Notes: a model not told the origin generated them from the letters alone. A stretch of DNA of 24,530 nt from an uncultured Bacillota bacterium (GCA_947168865.1 CAMVNN010000010.1:1-24530), one strand, 5' to 3'. Counted from the first letter of the stretch, positions 1 through 10,047 are shown. A program made the numbers and translations.

Positions 1-579
1 GCACTAACTGGTGATAGAAAAATTGGCTTAGAGCATGATTTAATAAATGCTAAAAAGAAGGATTCAACGGGAATATGTTTTATTGGAGAACGAAATTTTA
101 CTAAATTTTTGGAAAATTATTTACCTAATATTCCTGGTGATATAATTGATATTGAAAGTGGTAAGAAAATTGCAAAACATATTGGTTTAATGTACTATAC
201 AATTGGTCAAAGAAAAGGATTAAATCTAGGTGGTAATGAAGAACGTACATATGCAGTTGGCAAGGATTTAGAAAAGAATATTCTTTATGTTTCAGATAAT
301 GAAGAGTATTTAATAAGTACTTCATGTTTAGTCGAACAAATGAATTGGATTAGTGATTTGAGACCTAAAAAATGTACTGCTAAGTTTAGATATCGTCAAC
401 CTGATAATGATGTTGAAATAGAGTTACTGGATAATAATGAAATATTAGTTAGTTATCCAGAAGGAGTAAAATCAGTTACTCCTGGACAAGCTTGTGTCTT
501 ATACTTAGGTGATGAATGCCTTGGTGGCGGAATTATCAAAGAAGTTAGAAAAAACGAGAAAAAACTATGGTATTTATAA
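1..579 (+). CDS. mnmA: tRNA-uridine 2-sulfurtransferase MnmA, C-terminal part (5' truncated by window edge)
   Basis: The frame is open from base 1, so the start lies outside the window; 192 residues are visible of a family usually about 360 long. MnmA thiolates the wobble uridine of tRNA Lys, Glu and Gln in the cytoplasm, using sulfur relayed from a cysteine desulfurase. The fragment carries the family signature KDSTGICFIGER (codons 21-32), whose Cys at codon 26 matches the catalytic persulfide Cys. It then shows YYTIGQRKGL, KFRYRQ and the C-terminal beta-barrel motif SVTPGQACVLY. The N-terminal PP-loop and the other active-site Cys are not visible. It ends in TAA at 577-579 inside a terminator hairpin, so it is a separate transcription unit from the genes that follow. 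Identification is secure. Confidence 0.95.
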   Translation, partial: ALTGDRKIGLEHDLINAKKKDSTGICFIGERNFTKFLENYLPNIPGDIIDIESGKKIAKHIGLMYYTIGQRKGLNLGGNEERTYAVGKDLEKNILYVSDNEEYLISTSCLVEQMNWISDLRPKKCTAKFRYRQPDNDVEIELLDNNEILVSYPEGVKSVTPGQACVLYLGDECLGGGIIKEVRKNEKKLWYL

Positions 580-602
580 GCACTTAAAAAGTGCTTTTAA
601 TT
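578..602 (+). terminator. Intrinsic terminator of mnmA
   Basis: An 8-bp perfect stem AAGCACTT / AAGTGCTT (578-585 and 589-596) with a 3-base loop is followed by TTAATTT. The T-rich tail runs straight into the -35 box of the next promoter at 602. Confidence 0.85.
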
Positions 603-630
603 TGACAAAAAAAATAATAAGTAATAATAT
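602..630 (+). promoter_or_regulatory. Promoter of ANL unit 1 (genes A-B)
   Basis: A perfect -35 TTGACA (602-607), 17-bp A/T spacer and -10 TAATAT (625-630) form a typical sigma-A promoter. The predicted start falls near 637, the first base of the conserved leader element. The same layout recurs at 5289 and 10049. Confidence 0.8.
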
Positions 631-636
631 ATAAAC

Positions 637-651
637 CCAAGAAAAATATGG
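637..651 (+). repeat. Conserved 15-base leader element, copy 1 (CCAAGAAAAATATGG)
   Basis: The element begins 6 bases after the -10 box, at the predicted transcript start. It ends 10 bases before the ATG of gene A and merges with its GGGGTGAT ribosome site. It is identical to copy 3 (10083) and differs at one base from copy 2 (5323). CCA...TGG ends give it weak dyad symmetry, so it could be an operator or a 5'-end RNA element. No function can be assigned. Confidence 0.75.
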
Positions 652-661
652 GGTGATACTT

Positions 662-2956
662 ATGACATTTTATGAATTATTGAAAGATAAAGCAATGAAT
701 CCTAAATATAAGGATGAGATAATTTATGTTGAAAATTTTGATGCTCGTCATGGTTATCATGAATATGTATCCTTTACATATAAAAATTTACTTGATCTCG
801 TTGAATTTTACATTGAAAAAATAAAGAATTCTAATTGTGATCCATCTTTTAGTAAGAAATTTGTTATTGCCAATCAATCAATAGCTTCAATCGCAGCTAT
901 CATTGCACTTTTAGAGTGTAATTTTTCACCAGTTTTGATTGATGCCAAAGCATGTCATCATCACATAATGAATTTACCATACGTTTTTGATGTTGATTTG
1001 TATAAATTTATTAATCCAGCTGATACTCTTGCTGAAAAATTTATTTTAAATGAATTTAAAGAGCCTTTCAATAACATTAATGATTCATTTGATACCACAA
1101 GAAAATTATATGTTTGTACATCTGGAAGTGAAGGAAATAAGCCTCATTTTGTGCCTTTAACTGAAGAGTCTTTAGTTAATTCAGCATTACCATATGGAGA
1201 GAATAACGGTATATTTTATAGTTATATATCATGTGCCAATATATCTGGAATTTTAACAAATATAGTTAATCCATTACTACATGATATGAAAGTAATAATT
1301 CATGATTCTTTTGATTTGGATTGTCTTACTTCATCTTATAAAGATTATTGGCAAGGAAAAACAACTTACAAAATAAAACGTGATGAATATGTATTTTCAA
1401 CTAGAAGCCCATATGTTGTAATAAATATACTTAATCGAAGTTTAACTAAAGATAGTGCCGAAATTATTGGGAATAATATAGTTCCTTATGATGTAATTAA
1501 CATAGACTATCATACCTATTATGATTCTTTTTTAGAATCGACAAATTTTTATGATAATAGAAGCAATAGTGTAGGTATAATTCCAGATACTGTTATGCTT
1601 CCAAGAGATATAATAGAGCAAATAAATTCAGGTGATTTTAGTAATTTAAGCCTTCAAAACATGAAGAAAATTTATTTGGCAGGTGGTAACAATACTAAAC
1701 GAGTTATAGATTATATTAGATCAAAAATACCATCTATTCCAGAAGGAGTATTTGTTAATTTATATGGTGCAACTGAAGCTGGGGGAGTTATATGCTCATG
1801 CCCTGAAAATAAGCTTAAAGTTTGTTATATAAGTGTTGTTGATTATGAAAAAGGAGAAATAGTTTATACTTTTGATAAAAAAAATTTCTATAAAATAAAA
1901 GATGGTAAAACTGAGAATATTGTTGCAAATTTTGATGATTTTGATTTTTCAGAATATATTCCTGTAAGTGAAAGCATTCAAGATAATATTAATGTCGATA
2001 GTAAGTTAAATGTTAATTTTAAAGATATTAGTACTGGTGAATGGATTACTGCTGGAGATTTAGGTATATATATTGATAATCAACTCTATATTTTGGGCAG
2101 AAAAAGCCTAATTATGAATCTTAATGGTAAATCTTACTTTTTAAATGCCATGGAAGATTATTTTACAAGAAAACTTGGTGTACCTATTTATTGCATTAAA
2201 GTAGATGATACAGTTCGTTTATGCATTGAAGGTGATGAAAAAGCAAATAATTTTCCTTTATATTCTCGCGTTTTAAATTTTGTAGCTGACTTTGATAAAA
2301 TTGAATTAGCTCTTCCTGTTTTAGAATATCCAAAATTTTATAAATCAACAATATCAGGTAAGATTTCAAGAAAATCATTAGAACAATATAGCCGTTATGC
2401 GTTAGATCAATATTTAATATTTAAAGATAGCAAAAATTATAAAAAAAGTTGTATGCAATATATTGTTAGTAGTTTTAAATATAATGAATGTGAAATAATA
2501 CCTGATTATGAAAAATTTCAAATTAAAGTAAAACTTAAAAATCGTTATTTATTTCCTAAAGTATTGATGGAATTTCTATTTGTAAGTCCCGTTTTAATTG
2601 ATGATGATAATGGTGAATATATATTTGAAGTAAATGAAGATTTTCTCTTTCGCGATTTAATCCGAAATATGATGGATTTTAGAGAAGAAGAGGGCTTAGT
2701 TGATTTAAATTATATTAAATTTATTTTACCAAATATTGGTGTCAGTGAAGATATAGTCGAAGAACTACGGAATTATGATAATTTTGCTGATGCTTATAAA
2801 CCAGTTGATAAAACTGGAGAAATCGGTGAAGTATTAAGACAAACCTTAATAAATGCTATATCTAAAGTCTTAAGTTCAATGGAATATAATGAAGCTCAAG
2901 AATACTTAAAAACATTAATACATAAACCGAAAGCAAAGAAAATAGGAAGTAAATAA
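662..2956 (+). CDS. Divergent ANL-superfamily adenylate-forming enzyme, paralog A
   Basis: The 764-residue product is the first of five tandem paralogs. ANL enzymes activate a carboxylate with ATP to acyl-AMP. Visible motifs: A3-like CTSGSEGNKPH (152-162), an A4-region segment YSYISCANISGILTN (186-200), YLAGGN (338-343), A5-like NLYGATEAGGV (366-376), A7-like GDLGIYIDNQLYILGRK (465-481), and A10-like ISGKISRKSL (564-573) with the expected catalytic Lys567. A CxCx7C cysteine set follows A5 (C378, C380, C388). Residues from about 580 to 764 are an extension shared in outline with the paralogs; no DSL-type phosphopantetheine site is seen. ATG 662 is preferred over GTG 653 because GTG lies inside the GGGGTGAT ribosome site. 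It is the first gene of a two-gene operon, 9 bases from gene B. Substrate unknown. Confidence 0.82.
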   Translation: MTFYELLKDKAMNPKYKDEIIYVENFDARHGYHEYVSFTYKNLLDLVEFYIEKIKNSNCDPSFSKKFVIANQSIASIAAIIALLECNFSPVLIDAKACHHHIMNLPYVFDVDLYKFINPADTLAEKFILNEFKEPFNNINDSFDTTRKLYVCTSGSEGNKPHFVPLTEESLVNSALPYGENNGIFYSYISCANISGILTNIVNPLLHDMKVIIHDSFDLDCLTSSYKDYWQGKTTYKIKRDEYVFSTRSPYVVINILNRSLTKDSAEIIGNNIVPYDVINIDYHTYYDSFLESTNFYDNRSNSVGIIPDTVMLPRDIIEQINSGDFSNLSLQNMKKIYLAGGNNTKRVIDYIRSKIPSIPEGVFVNLYGATEAGGVICSCPENKLKVCYISVVDYEKGEIVYTFDKKNFYKIKDGKTENIVANFDDFDFSEYIPVSESIQDNINVDSKLNVNFKDISTGEWITAGDLGIYIDNQLYILGRKSLIMNLNGKSYFLNAMEDYFTRKLGVPIYCIKVDDTVRLCIEGDEKANNFPLYSRVLNFVADFDKIELALPVLEYPKFYKSTISGKISRKSLEQYSRYALDQYLIFKDSKNYKKSCMQYIVSSFKYNECEIIPDYEKFQIKVKLKNRYLFPKVLMEFLFVSPVLIDDDNGEYIFEVNEDFLFRDLIRNMMDFREEEGLVDLNYIKFILPNIGVSEDIVEELRNYDNFADAYKPVDKTGEIGEVLRQTLINAISKVLSSMEYNEAQEYLKTLIHKPKAKKIGSK

Positions 2957-2965
2957 GGTGATTAT

Positions 2966-5254
2966 ATGACATTTTATGAATTATTAAAAGCAAAAGCTTT
3001 AGATTCAAAATATAAAGATAAATTTGTATGGATGGGTCAATTAGTTCAAGAAGAAACCACATTTAATTATGCAGCAGTTACTTACGAAGAATTATTAACT
3101 TTAGTTGATAGTTATATTGATAAATATAAGAATTATGGTTCTAAAAAAGCATATATTATTGTTGATAATTCAATCAATTCAATCGCGGCTATTATAGCAT
3201 TCTTAAAGCTTGGTTTAACTCCAATATTAATCGATTATAAGAATCTTGAAGTAGAAATCGATGCTGATATCAAATTACCATATATCTATACTAAAGGTGC
3301 TTCTGATGATGGCATGAGATTTCATAATAAAGTTAATATGTATGTTGACAGTATTGACCAAAGTTTTTCTTTTAATGAAAATGAATTAAACGGAGGAAAT
3401 ATCATTATTGGTTCATCTGGTAGTGAAGGATTTAAACCACATCTAGAAATAATAAAAGAAAGTGATTTGATGTCACTTCCTAATCAATATGGTGAAACTG
3501 GAAGTCGTTTTTACAGCTATATATCATGTGCAAATATCTCGGGAATTTTAACAAATTTAGTTAATCCAATTATTAATGATTGTGTAGTAATGATGTCAGA
3601 TTCATTTGATTTAGAATGCTTTTATTTCAATAATGATGTTGATGCAATTGTAAATTCCGATGATGATAGATTTTATGATAGTGAAGATTACATATTTTCA
3701 TATCGTGATTTTGAATTTATAAAATATATAATGGGAGATTATAAAAAGGAAGATAAATTAGAAGATGAGTGTGGAAAGATAAGAGTTCATAGGAGAAAGA
3801 AAGGAACATATGATTTAAAAATCAGTGAAGATTTTCAAAAATACAATATTGATACAATGCCTGATACTATTATGTTTCCAAGAAATATTGTCGAATATTT
3901 AAAGAAAATTGATTTAACCAGAATTGATTTGTCTTTGCTCAAAAGAGTGTATTTAGCAGGGGGAATTAATACTCAAGAAGACATTAATAACATAGGACAA
4001 TTAGTTCGTAATCTGCCTGCCGGTATAATTACTAATTTATATGGTTCAACTGAAGCAAATGGAGTTATTTGTAGTTGCTCAGAATTCAATTTAAAGACTT
4101 GTTATATAAATATTACTAGATATAAAGAAGGAATAATTACTTATAGTTTTGACCGAAAAAATGTTTATCAAATTAAAAATGGGGTAGTAACTCATGTTGA
4201 TGATGAGTTCAGATTATATACTTTTGCTCCTTATTTAAGTGTAAGTGAAGGTATAGTTGATAATATAATAACCGATTGTATTGAAGTAAAGTTAAGGAAA
4301 AATGGTTCAAATGAATTTGTTAAGACGGGAGATCTTGGAATTTATATTGAAGGTCAGCTTTATATTATAGGTCGCGAAAGTGATATATATTTTGATGAGT
4401 TAGGGGCCCAAAATATGAAACATATTGAACACTTCTACTCAAGAGTAATGAGAGTTCCAACTTATTTTGTAAAAGATCCAAGTGGCAAAGGAGTTCAAGT
4501 CTACTTACACTACGACAAAGATGATTATTCACAGTGGTTTGACTTATATGACCGGGCTCAAAAATTTAGAAATCTTTATAAACCTGTAAATATTACTTCT
4601 ATAGTAGTTTTAAATAACCATGTTTTTCCAATGTCAAAGATATCAGGGAAAGTTTCGATGCCGAAATTAAGAAGTTTTGGTCGTTATGCTAAAATACATG
4701 AAGAGAATTATTATAGTAATCATTTTGAATCAATGGTTAAAATGACTAAGCAATTTATTGAAAAATATTTTAAGAATTATGAAGTTACAGATATTGATGA
4801 AGATTTTTATTTCACTTTGAAATTAAGTAAAGATGATTTTTTCTTTCCTTTTTATGCAAGTTTTAATCAATTATTTGATCTTGAACGCTTGGATGAAGAA
4901 AATGGTACTATCAAATTGATTCCAAACTTTCAGACATTATTTTATGTTGATGAAGACTTTAATGAGGGTGAAGCAGAAAAAATAGCTGAAGATACCATGG
5001 TTCTTCAAGGAATTAAAGAAATTTATAATGAATATCAAAGCATCATAGCTAATTTTAAATATGTACCAGTTGATATTAATAAGGATATAGATATTGAATC
5101 TTTAAAGCAATTAGTTATGAATTTTTGGGTAAAGTTTAAAGAATACTTAGAAACACATGAAATATCTGATAATCCAGAAGAAAATGCTTGTTTTATTCCA
5201 GCTGTAAAAATGAAACAATCACTTAGAGAATATCAAAAGATGTTAAAAAGATAA
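2966..5254 (+). CDS. Divergent ANL-superfamily adenylate-forming enzyme, paralog B
   Basis: The 762-residue paralog starts with MTFYELLKAK, nearly the same as gene A, behind AAGGTGAT. Motifs: A3 GSSGSEGFKPH (149-159), ISCANISGILTNLVNP (186-201), PRNI (305-308), A5 NLYGSTEANGV (357-367), A7 GDLGIYIEGQLYIIGRE (455-471) and A10 SKISGKVSMPKL (557-568) with Lys562. The Arg that usually follows the A10 Lys by three positions is Met here, unlike gene A. The CxCx7C set is present after A5 (CSCSEFNLKTC). STEANG, PRNI and GGIN group it with gene C rather than with its operon partner A. The C-terminal extension runs from about 580 to 762. It lacks its own promoter and is presumably transcribed with A. 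It ends at a strong terminator. Confidence 0.82.
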   Translation: MTFYELLKAKALDSKYKDKFVWMGQLVQEETTFNYAAVTYEELLTLVDSYIDKYKNYGSKKAYIIVDNSINSIAAIIAFLKLGLTPILIDYKNLEVEIDADIKLPYIYTKGASDDGMRFHNKVNMYVDSIDQSFSFNENELNGGNIIIGSSGSEGFKPHLEIIKESDLMSLPNQYGETGSRFYSYISCANISGILTNLVNPIINDCVVMMSDSFDLECFYFNNDVDAIVNSDDDRFYDSEDYIFSYRDFEFIKYIMGDYKKEDKLEDECGKIRVHRRKKGTYDLKISEDFQKYNIDTMPDTIMFPRNIVEYLKKIDLTRIDLSLLKRVYLAGGINTQEDINNIGQLVRNLPAGIITNLYGSTEANGVICSCSEFNLKTCYINITRYKEGIITYSFDRKNVYQIKNGVVTHVDDEFRLYTFAPYLSVSEGIVDNIITDCIEVKLRKNGSNEFVKTGDLGIYIEGQLYIIGRESDIYFDELGAQNMKHIEHFYSRVMRVPTYFVKDPSGKGVQVYLHYDKDDYSQWFDLYDRAQKFRNLYKPVNITSIVVLNNHVFPMSKISGKVSMPKLRSFGRYAKIHEENYYSNHFESMVKMTKQFIEKYFKNYEVTDIDEDFYFTLKLSKDDFFFPFYASFNQLFDLERLDEENGTIKLIPNFQTLFYVDEDFNEGEAEKIAEDTMVLQGIKEIYNEYQSIIANFKYVPVDINKDIDIESLKQLVMNFWVKFKEYLETHEISDNPEENACFIPAVKMKQSLREYQKMLKR

Positions 5255-5287
5255 AAAAGAAATAATTATTAAATTATTTCTTTTTTT
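5253..5287 (+). terminator. Intrinsic terminator of ANL unit 1
   Basis: A 15-bp perfect but A/U-rich stem (5253-5267 with 5272-5286) and 4-base loop overlap the gene B stop codon. The 3' arm contains the T-run, which abuts the -35 box of the next promoter at 5289. Confidence 0.85.
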
Positions 5288-5288
5288 C

Positions 5289-5317
5289 TTGACAAACATT
5301 ATATATAGTAATATCAT
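5289..5317 (+). promoter_or_regulatory. Promoter of ANL unit 2 (genes C-D)
   Basis: TTGACA (5289-5294), 17-bp spacer and TATCAT (5312-5317). The string TTTTTTTCTTGACAAA at its upstream edge is identical to that of the unit 3 promoter. Confidence 0.8.
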
Positions 5318-5322
5318 ATTTG

Positions 5323-5337
5323 CCAAGAAAAATACGG
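5323..5337 (+). repeat. Conserved 15-base leader element, copy 2 (CCAAGAAAAATACGG)
   Basis: It starts 5 bases after the -10 box and ends 14 bases before the ATG of gene C. It differs from copies 1 and 3 only by C for T at position 13. The two preceding bases TG (TGCCAAGAAAAAT) are shared with copy 3. Confidence 0.75.
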
Positions 5338-5351
5338 GATAGGGGGATAAT

Positions 5352-7622
5352 ATGAGTGTATTTTATGGTTTACTAAAAGAAAAGGCTGAAGATGCATCTT
5401 TAAATGATATGCCTAGTATGATAGGAAGATGGCATGGTGAAAAATTAACTACAAACTATGTTGGTGGAACTTATTCTCAGATTTTGGCTGAAGTTAATTA
5501 CTACATAGAGGTTTTTAAAACTCTAGAAGCTTATACTAAACCTCTAAAAAATAGGCGAAAGTATATTGCAGTTGATAATTCACTTAATTCAATCGCAGCT
5601 ATTATTGCTCTTTTAGAGTGTGAAGCGATTCCTGTAATAATTGATGCTAAGAATATAAAAGGGTTCCCTGAGGATAAGTTACCATTTATATTTCATGGTG
5701 ATATGATATTTGAAACTTTAACTGCGGAAAAAATGCTTGATGATTATTTAGCAACTATTGATTCTTATGAAAAACCGCTTGCTCATGAAGATGAAGAAGG
5801 TGGCAAACTTATTATATGTTCATCTGGAAGTGAAGGATTTAGCCCACATTTTAATCTTGTAAAAGAATCAAATTTGTTGAATCTACCTCAACAATATGGT
5901 GATAATGGAGATGTATTTTTTAGTTATATTTCTTGTGCTAACATATCTGGTATTTTAACTAATATCGTAAACTTTTTGGTTCACAATAATACGATATTGC
6001 TTGCTCAAGAATTTGATTTAGAACTAATATATTTTGCTTCTGATATAGGGTTATTTGGTGAAAAAAATTTCAAAAGGAAATATTTAGATAAGCATTATTT
6101 ATGTTCAACTGCTAATCCAGAATTAATGAAACTTGCTTTTTTTGGAGAAGCTAGTGTTGATGGTATTTACTTTGATGAAACTAGTGTTGATACCCATGAA
6201 TTATTAATTAAAGTAGCTAGACCAAATTATCAGTTTCTTTCTTTTGATAGAGATACTTATCAATATTTAGCTTCAGATAAAAAAATAAGACCTCAATCTA
6301 TGATGTTTCCAAGAAATATTCTAAATTATCTTTCAACTGCTGATTTAGAAGGAGTTGACTTATCTTCTTTAAAGCATATATATTTAGCTGGTGGCATTAA
6401 TTCGATGAAACTTGTAAATAAAGTGAGAAATTTAATTCCAACTATTCCTGCCGGAGTATTTACAAATTTATATGGTTCTACTGAAGCAAATGGTGTAATG
6501 TGTACATGCGATGAAAAAGACTTTAGAACATGTTATATAAATATCGGAGAAATCGATTCTGGTGTAGTTACCTATACGTATGATAAATTGGATTTCTTTG
6601 AGATTAAAGATGGAAAAGTCGAGAAAATTGATTGTAAATTTGATGGTTCAAAATTTTTCCCTTATTTAACAGTAAGTTCTAAAAAAGAGGAAAAAATAAC
6701 AGTAGATGAAGAGTTGAACATTAAATATAAAGGAGATAATACTGGGGATTTAGGTATTTATATTGATGATAGATTGTATGTCCTTGGGCGTCGAAAAGAA
6801 AAAATTAAACTTAATAATAGAACTTATCTTATAAGTGCTTTAGAAGCTTACTATTCTGAATTAATTGATGCTCAAGTATATATTTCTCAAGTTGATGAAA
6901 ATGCTATTCAACCATATATAAAAGTTAAATCTGGAGAATTCCCTTCAACTTTAAGAAAATATCGCGATTGTTTAGAACTATCAAATACTATAACTGATTT
7001 CAAAGTTAATCCACCAATAGTTTTAGATGAATATATTTTCCCTGAGTCAAAAATATCAGGCAAAATATCAAAGTCAGTTTTGCATAACTATGATTATGCT
7101 TGCCCAAGTCAGTTATTGGCAGTTACCACTTTACCAGATAGTATTGTAGAAACTTCAAAATTTTTTGCTGAATTGGTGCTTGCAAATTATTCTCCTATAG
7201 TTCATGAAGATGGATCATTCACAATAAATATTGAAAGTAGAATGACTTTACCAATAACGGAAATATTCACTAACTTTTTTAAGGCAATTAAAGTAACAGA
7301 TAGTGAAATTACATTTGCACCTAAAGATGATGTTATTTTTATGACAAGTGCGCATACTGAAATTAACAATTATATTGCACTAAGAGATTATAAACAAATA
7401 GGTTCTTTTATATTAGATAAAGCGCTTGATGATCGTGATAATGGATTACTTGATGAATCAAAATATGTGCCATTAAATCAATGTAAAACTGCCGAAGAAC
7501 TTTGGGAACAGCTACGCTTTAATATAGAATATGATATTCTTAAAAGAGCTGAAGCTAAGTATGGAGCTGATAGATTAAGAGAAATAATCAAAGGCCAAAG
7601 TATAAAAAAGGGTGATAAATAG
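5352..7622 (+). CDS. Divergent ANL-superfamily adenylate-forming enzyme, paralog C
   Basis: The 756-residue paralog carries A3 CSSGSEGFSPH (156-166), in which the Lys found before Pro-His in A, B and D is Ser. Others: SYISCANISGILTNIVN (191-207), PRNI (320-323), YLAGGIN (344-350), A5 NLYGSTEANGV (372-382), CxCx7C (C384, C386, C394), A7 TGDLGIYIDDRLYVLGRR (464-481) and A10 SKISGKISKSVL (566-577) with Lys571. The C-terminal extension from about 580 shares the pattern of a small alpha/beta stretch then a helical tail with a YVPL...LWEQLR motif. It is the first gene of the second operon; its TAG stop overlaps the GTG start of gene D by one base and its 3' end carries gene D's GGGTGAT ribosome site. 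Substrate unknown. Confidence 0.82.
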   Translation: MSVFYGLLKEKAEDASLNDMPSMIGRWHGEKLTTNYVGGTYSQILAEVNYYIEVFKTLEAYTKPLKNRRKYIAVDNSLNSIAAIIALLECEAIPVIIDAKNIKGFPEDKLPFIFHGDMIFETLTAEKMLDDYLATIDSYEKPLAHEDEEGGKLIICSSGSEGFSPHFNLVKESNLLNLPQQYGDNGDVFFSYISCANISGILTNIVNFLVHNNTILLAQEFDLELIYFASDIGLFGEKNFKRKYLDKHYLCSTANPELMKLAFFGEASVDGIYFDETSVDTHELLIKVARPNYQFLSFDRDTYQYLASDKKIRPQSMMFPRNILNYLSTADLEGVDLSSLKHIYLAGGINSMKLVNKVRNLIPTIPAGVFTNLYGSTEANGVMCTCDEKDFRTCYINIGEIDSGVVTYTYDKLDFFEIKDGKVEKIDCKFDGSKFFPYLTVSSKKEEKITVDEELNIKYKGDNTGDLGIYIDDRLYVLGRRKEKIKLNNRTYLISALEAYYSELIDAQVYISQVDENAIQPYIKVKSGEFPSTLRKYRDCLELSNTITDFKVNPPIVLDEYIFPESKISGKISKSVLHNYDYACPSQLLAVTTLPDSIVETSKFFAELVLANYSPIVHEDGSFTINIESRMTLPITEIFTNFFKAIKVTDSEITFAPKDDVIFMTSAHTEINNYIALRDYKQIGSFILDKALDDRDNGLLDESKYVPLNQCKTAEELWEQLRFNIEYDILKRAEAKYGADRLREIIKGQSIKKGDK

Positions 7623-10012
7623 TGAGTGTTTTTTATGAATTACTACAAGAAAAAGCAACTAATTCAGCTACTAAAGATCAGATAATATATGCAGAAATGC
7701 CTGAAAGCATTGAAAATTCTGATTATAAAAAATGTTTGGGTTTTAGTTATCATGAATTCTATAAACTCGTCAATATATATATTGAACAGTTAAAGATTAA
7801 TCCTTTAATTACTAGTGTACTTTTTGTCGATAATTCAGTTGCTTCAACAGCAATGATATTCGCGATGCGAGCAATTGGAATGACACCTATTTTAATTGAT
7901 ATTTCATCGAGACACTTCTTAAATAATATTCCAGCACCATTAGTTTATATGGGCAATTCGTCTCCTAAGACATTAATTGATTACTTTGTGCAAGACACTA
8001 TTATTTCAAATATATCTGAAGATATTAAAGGCGATATTGTAATCTGTTCATCTGGTAGTGAAGGTAAACCACATTTTAATGTTTTTACTGAAGATCAACT
8101 TTTAAATATAAAGAATCAGTATGGCGAAGATGGTAGCACATTTTATAGTTATATATCATCTGCTAATATATCTGGAGTATTGACCAATATAATTAATCCA
8201 ATATTACATGGTTCAAGGGCAGTAATGAGAACAAGATTTGACCTTGCAATTTTTGATCCAGTTAAAGTAGAAAAAGGACCAGATAAAATCATATTTGATG
8301 AATATCTTCTTTCTGAGAGAAATCCTGAACTAATAGAACAACTTTATTACGGAAGAATGGATGATAAAGTTGTAAAAATTGTCGGAAATAAATTATTGAT
8401 TGGGCGAATTTTAAGTAAAACTACTTCTTTAGATCGAAGACCACTTTATAGGCGACTAGATTTAAAGATTGGCAGTTTAGAAGAATTAGGTGTTGCAATT
8501 GATTCAATGATGTTTCCAAGAGATATTGTCTATCACTTAAGGAAATATGATTGCTCTAATCTTGATTTTTCGAATTTAAAGCATATTTATTTAGCAGGTG
8601 GAGTAAATTCTAAAGATATGATTGATGAAGTAAGAAAATCTATTCCATCACTTAATAAAAATGTACTTATAAATTTATATGGTGCAACCGAAGCAGGGGG
8701 AGTTATATGCTCATGCCCGGAAGATGAATTAAAATCTTGTTATATCGATGCAAGCAACTCTACAAATGGTGAGATAATATATACTTTTGATAAAATAAAT
8801 TTTTATAGTATAACTAAAAATGGAGTAAAAAAAGTAGATATGGAATTTAATGATGAAACATTTATTGAATTCTTACCTACAAGTGAAACTAAAATTCCTG
8901 GTTTAACTTTAAAAGATGATTTTACTATTGTATTTAATGATGCAGAAGGTAAAAATCAAATTGAATCGACAGATGTTGGTGCTTATATCAATAATCAATT
9001 ATACGTTATTGGGCGTAAGTCTTCACTAGTGAAAATAGAAGATAAGACTTACTTTTTAAGTAGTTTAGAAGAATATTTTTCAAGGCAACTTGGAGCTAGT
9101 ACTTACTGCATATTAACTGAAGATAATCATTTTGCTATTTTTATTGATTGTGTAGGAAAGGACCTTGATTACAAATTAAACATGTATGATAAAGCCTTAA
9201 AATTTTGCAATCAATCCAAAAAACTAAAATTTAATTATCCTGTTATTTTAGATGATGATAGTTTTCCCAAAATTGAAATATCTGGTAAAATTTCAAGATC
9301 TCAGTTTTCAAAATATCGAGTTTTTGCTGGAAGACAACACTTTAATTTTAAATTGAGAGAAAAGTCAAAGAAAGATTTACTTGCTGAAATCGTTGATAAG
9401 TATTTCAAAGATTATGAAGTTACATATTTAGAAGATTATAAAATTAAAATTAATGTGTCAAAACAATATTTCTTCGATCTTATAGCTTCTTTAAGACTTT
9501 TTGATGTCGTATCTTTTAATGACCGAAAAGCTGAAATAGTATTAAGATTTAATGATAATTATATATTTGATATAAGTACTACAAATTCTTTGTTAGAATT
9601 TTCAGATGTTACAAAACTAATGGCTAAATCAACTCTTATGAGTGAAATAATTATGAAAGGATTACCTAAGAGTACTCAAAAAAGACTTTGTGAAAACCCT
9701 TCATTATATAAATCATATAAAGAAATTGATTCTAAGATGTCTTCTTCTGAAATAATTGATCAACTTCGCATAAATATAGCCGTATCTATATATGATTATC
9801 TTCCTTATCCTTTGCAACCATTTCTATTAAAAGGTGTTCTTGAAACTATAAATGATAGAATGAAGCATGGTTTGTCACTAGAAGGAGCAAAGGAAATGCT
9901 AAGTTTAGTAAAAGGATATATTGAAGAAGAAGCATTAGAAAATGCTGAAAAAGTATTTGCCAGATATTTTGATGATCATTTATATGCTCCAAATCCAAAT
10001 TTTAGGCTTTAA
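7622..10012 (+). CDS. Divergent ANL-superfamily adenylate-forming enzyme, paralog D
   Basis: At 796 residues this is the longest paralog; most of the extra length is at the C terminus (about 570-796), which ends in a predicted helical, Glu/Ala-rich tail. A3 is one residue shorter, CSSGSEGKPH (142-151). The conserved ISCANISG Cys is Ser (ISSANISGVLTN). A5 is NLYGATEAGGV (351-361), followed by CSCPEDELKSC. A7 is degenerate at the start (STDVGAYINNQLYVIGRK, 449-466) but keeps Asp451 and the GRK. A10 is EISGKISRSQF (552-562) with Lys556. ATEAGG and GEIIYTFDK.NFY group it with gene A. The GTG start overlaps the gene C stop (TAGTG), so translation is probably coupled. Confidence 0.8.
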   Translation: MSVFYELLQEKATNSATKDQIIYAEMPESIENSDYKKCLGFSYHEFYKLVNIYIEQLKINPLITSVLFVDNSVASTAMIFAMRAIGMTPILIDISSRHFLNNIPAPLVYMGNSSPKTLIDYFVQDTIISNISEDIKGDIVICSSGSEGKPHFNVFTEDQLLNIKNQYGEDGSTFYSYISSANISGVLTNIINPILHGSRAVMRTRFDLAIFDPVKVEKGPDKIIFDEYLLSERNPELIEQLYYGRMDDKVVKIVGNKLLIGRILSKTTSLDRRPLYRRLDLKIGSLEELGVAIDSMMFPRDIVYHLRKYDCSNLDFSNLKHIYLAGGVNSKDMIDEVRKSIPSLNKNVLINLYGATEAGGVICSCPEDELKSCYIDASNSTNGEIIYTFDKINFYSITKNGVKKVDMEFNDETFIEFLPTSETKIPGLTLKDDFTIVFNDAEGKNQIESTDVGAYINNQLYVIGRKSSLVKIEDKTYFLSSLEEYFSRQLGASTYCILTEDNHFAIFIDCVGKDLDYKLNMYDKALKFCNQSKKLKFNYPVILDDDSFPKIEISGKISRSQFSKYRVFAGRQHFNFKLREKSKKDLLAEIVDKYFKDYEVTYLEDYKIKINVSKQYFFDLIASLRLFDVVSFNDRKAEIVLRFNDNYIFDISTTNSLLEFSDVTKLMAKSTLMSEIIMKGLPKSTQKRLCENPSLYKSYKEIDSKMSSSEIIDQLRINIAVSIYDYLPYPLQPFLLKGVLETINDRMKHGLSLEGAKEMLSLVKGYIEEEALENAEKVFARYFDDHLYAPNPNFRL

Positions 10013-10016
10013 CTTT

Positions 10017-10047
10017 AAAAAGAATAATTTCATATTATTCTTTTTTT
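10017..10047 (+). terminator. Intrinsic terminator of ANL unit 2
   Basis: A 12-bp stem AAAAAGAATAAT / ATTATTCTTTTT (10017-10028 and 10034-10045) with a 5-base loop. The T-run abuts the -35 box at 10049. Confidence 0.85.

Noticed and set aside
653..661. GTG 653 as start of gene A
   Set aside because: It lies inside the GGGGTGAT ribosome site; ATG 662 gives the same N terminus (MTFYELL) as gene B.
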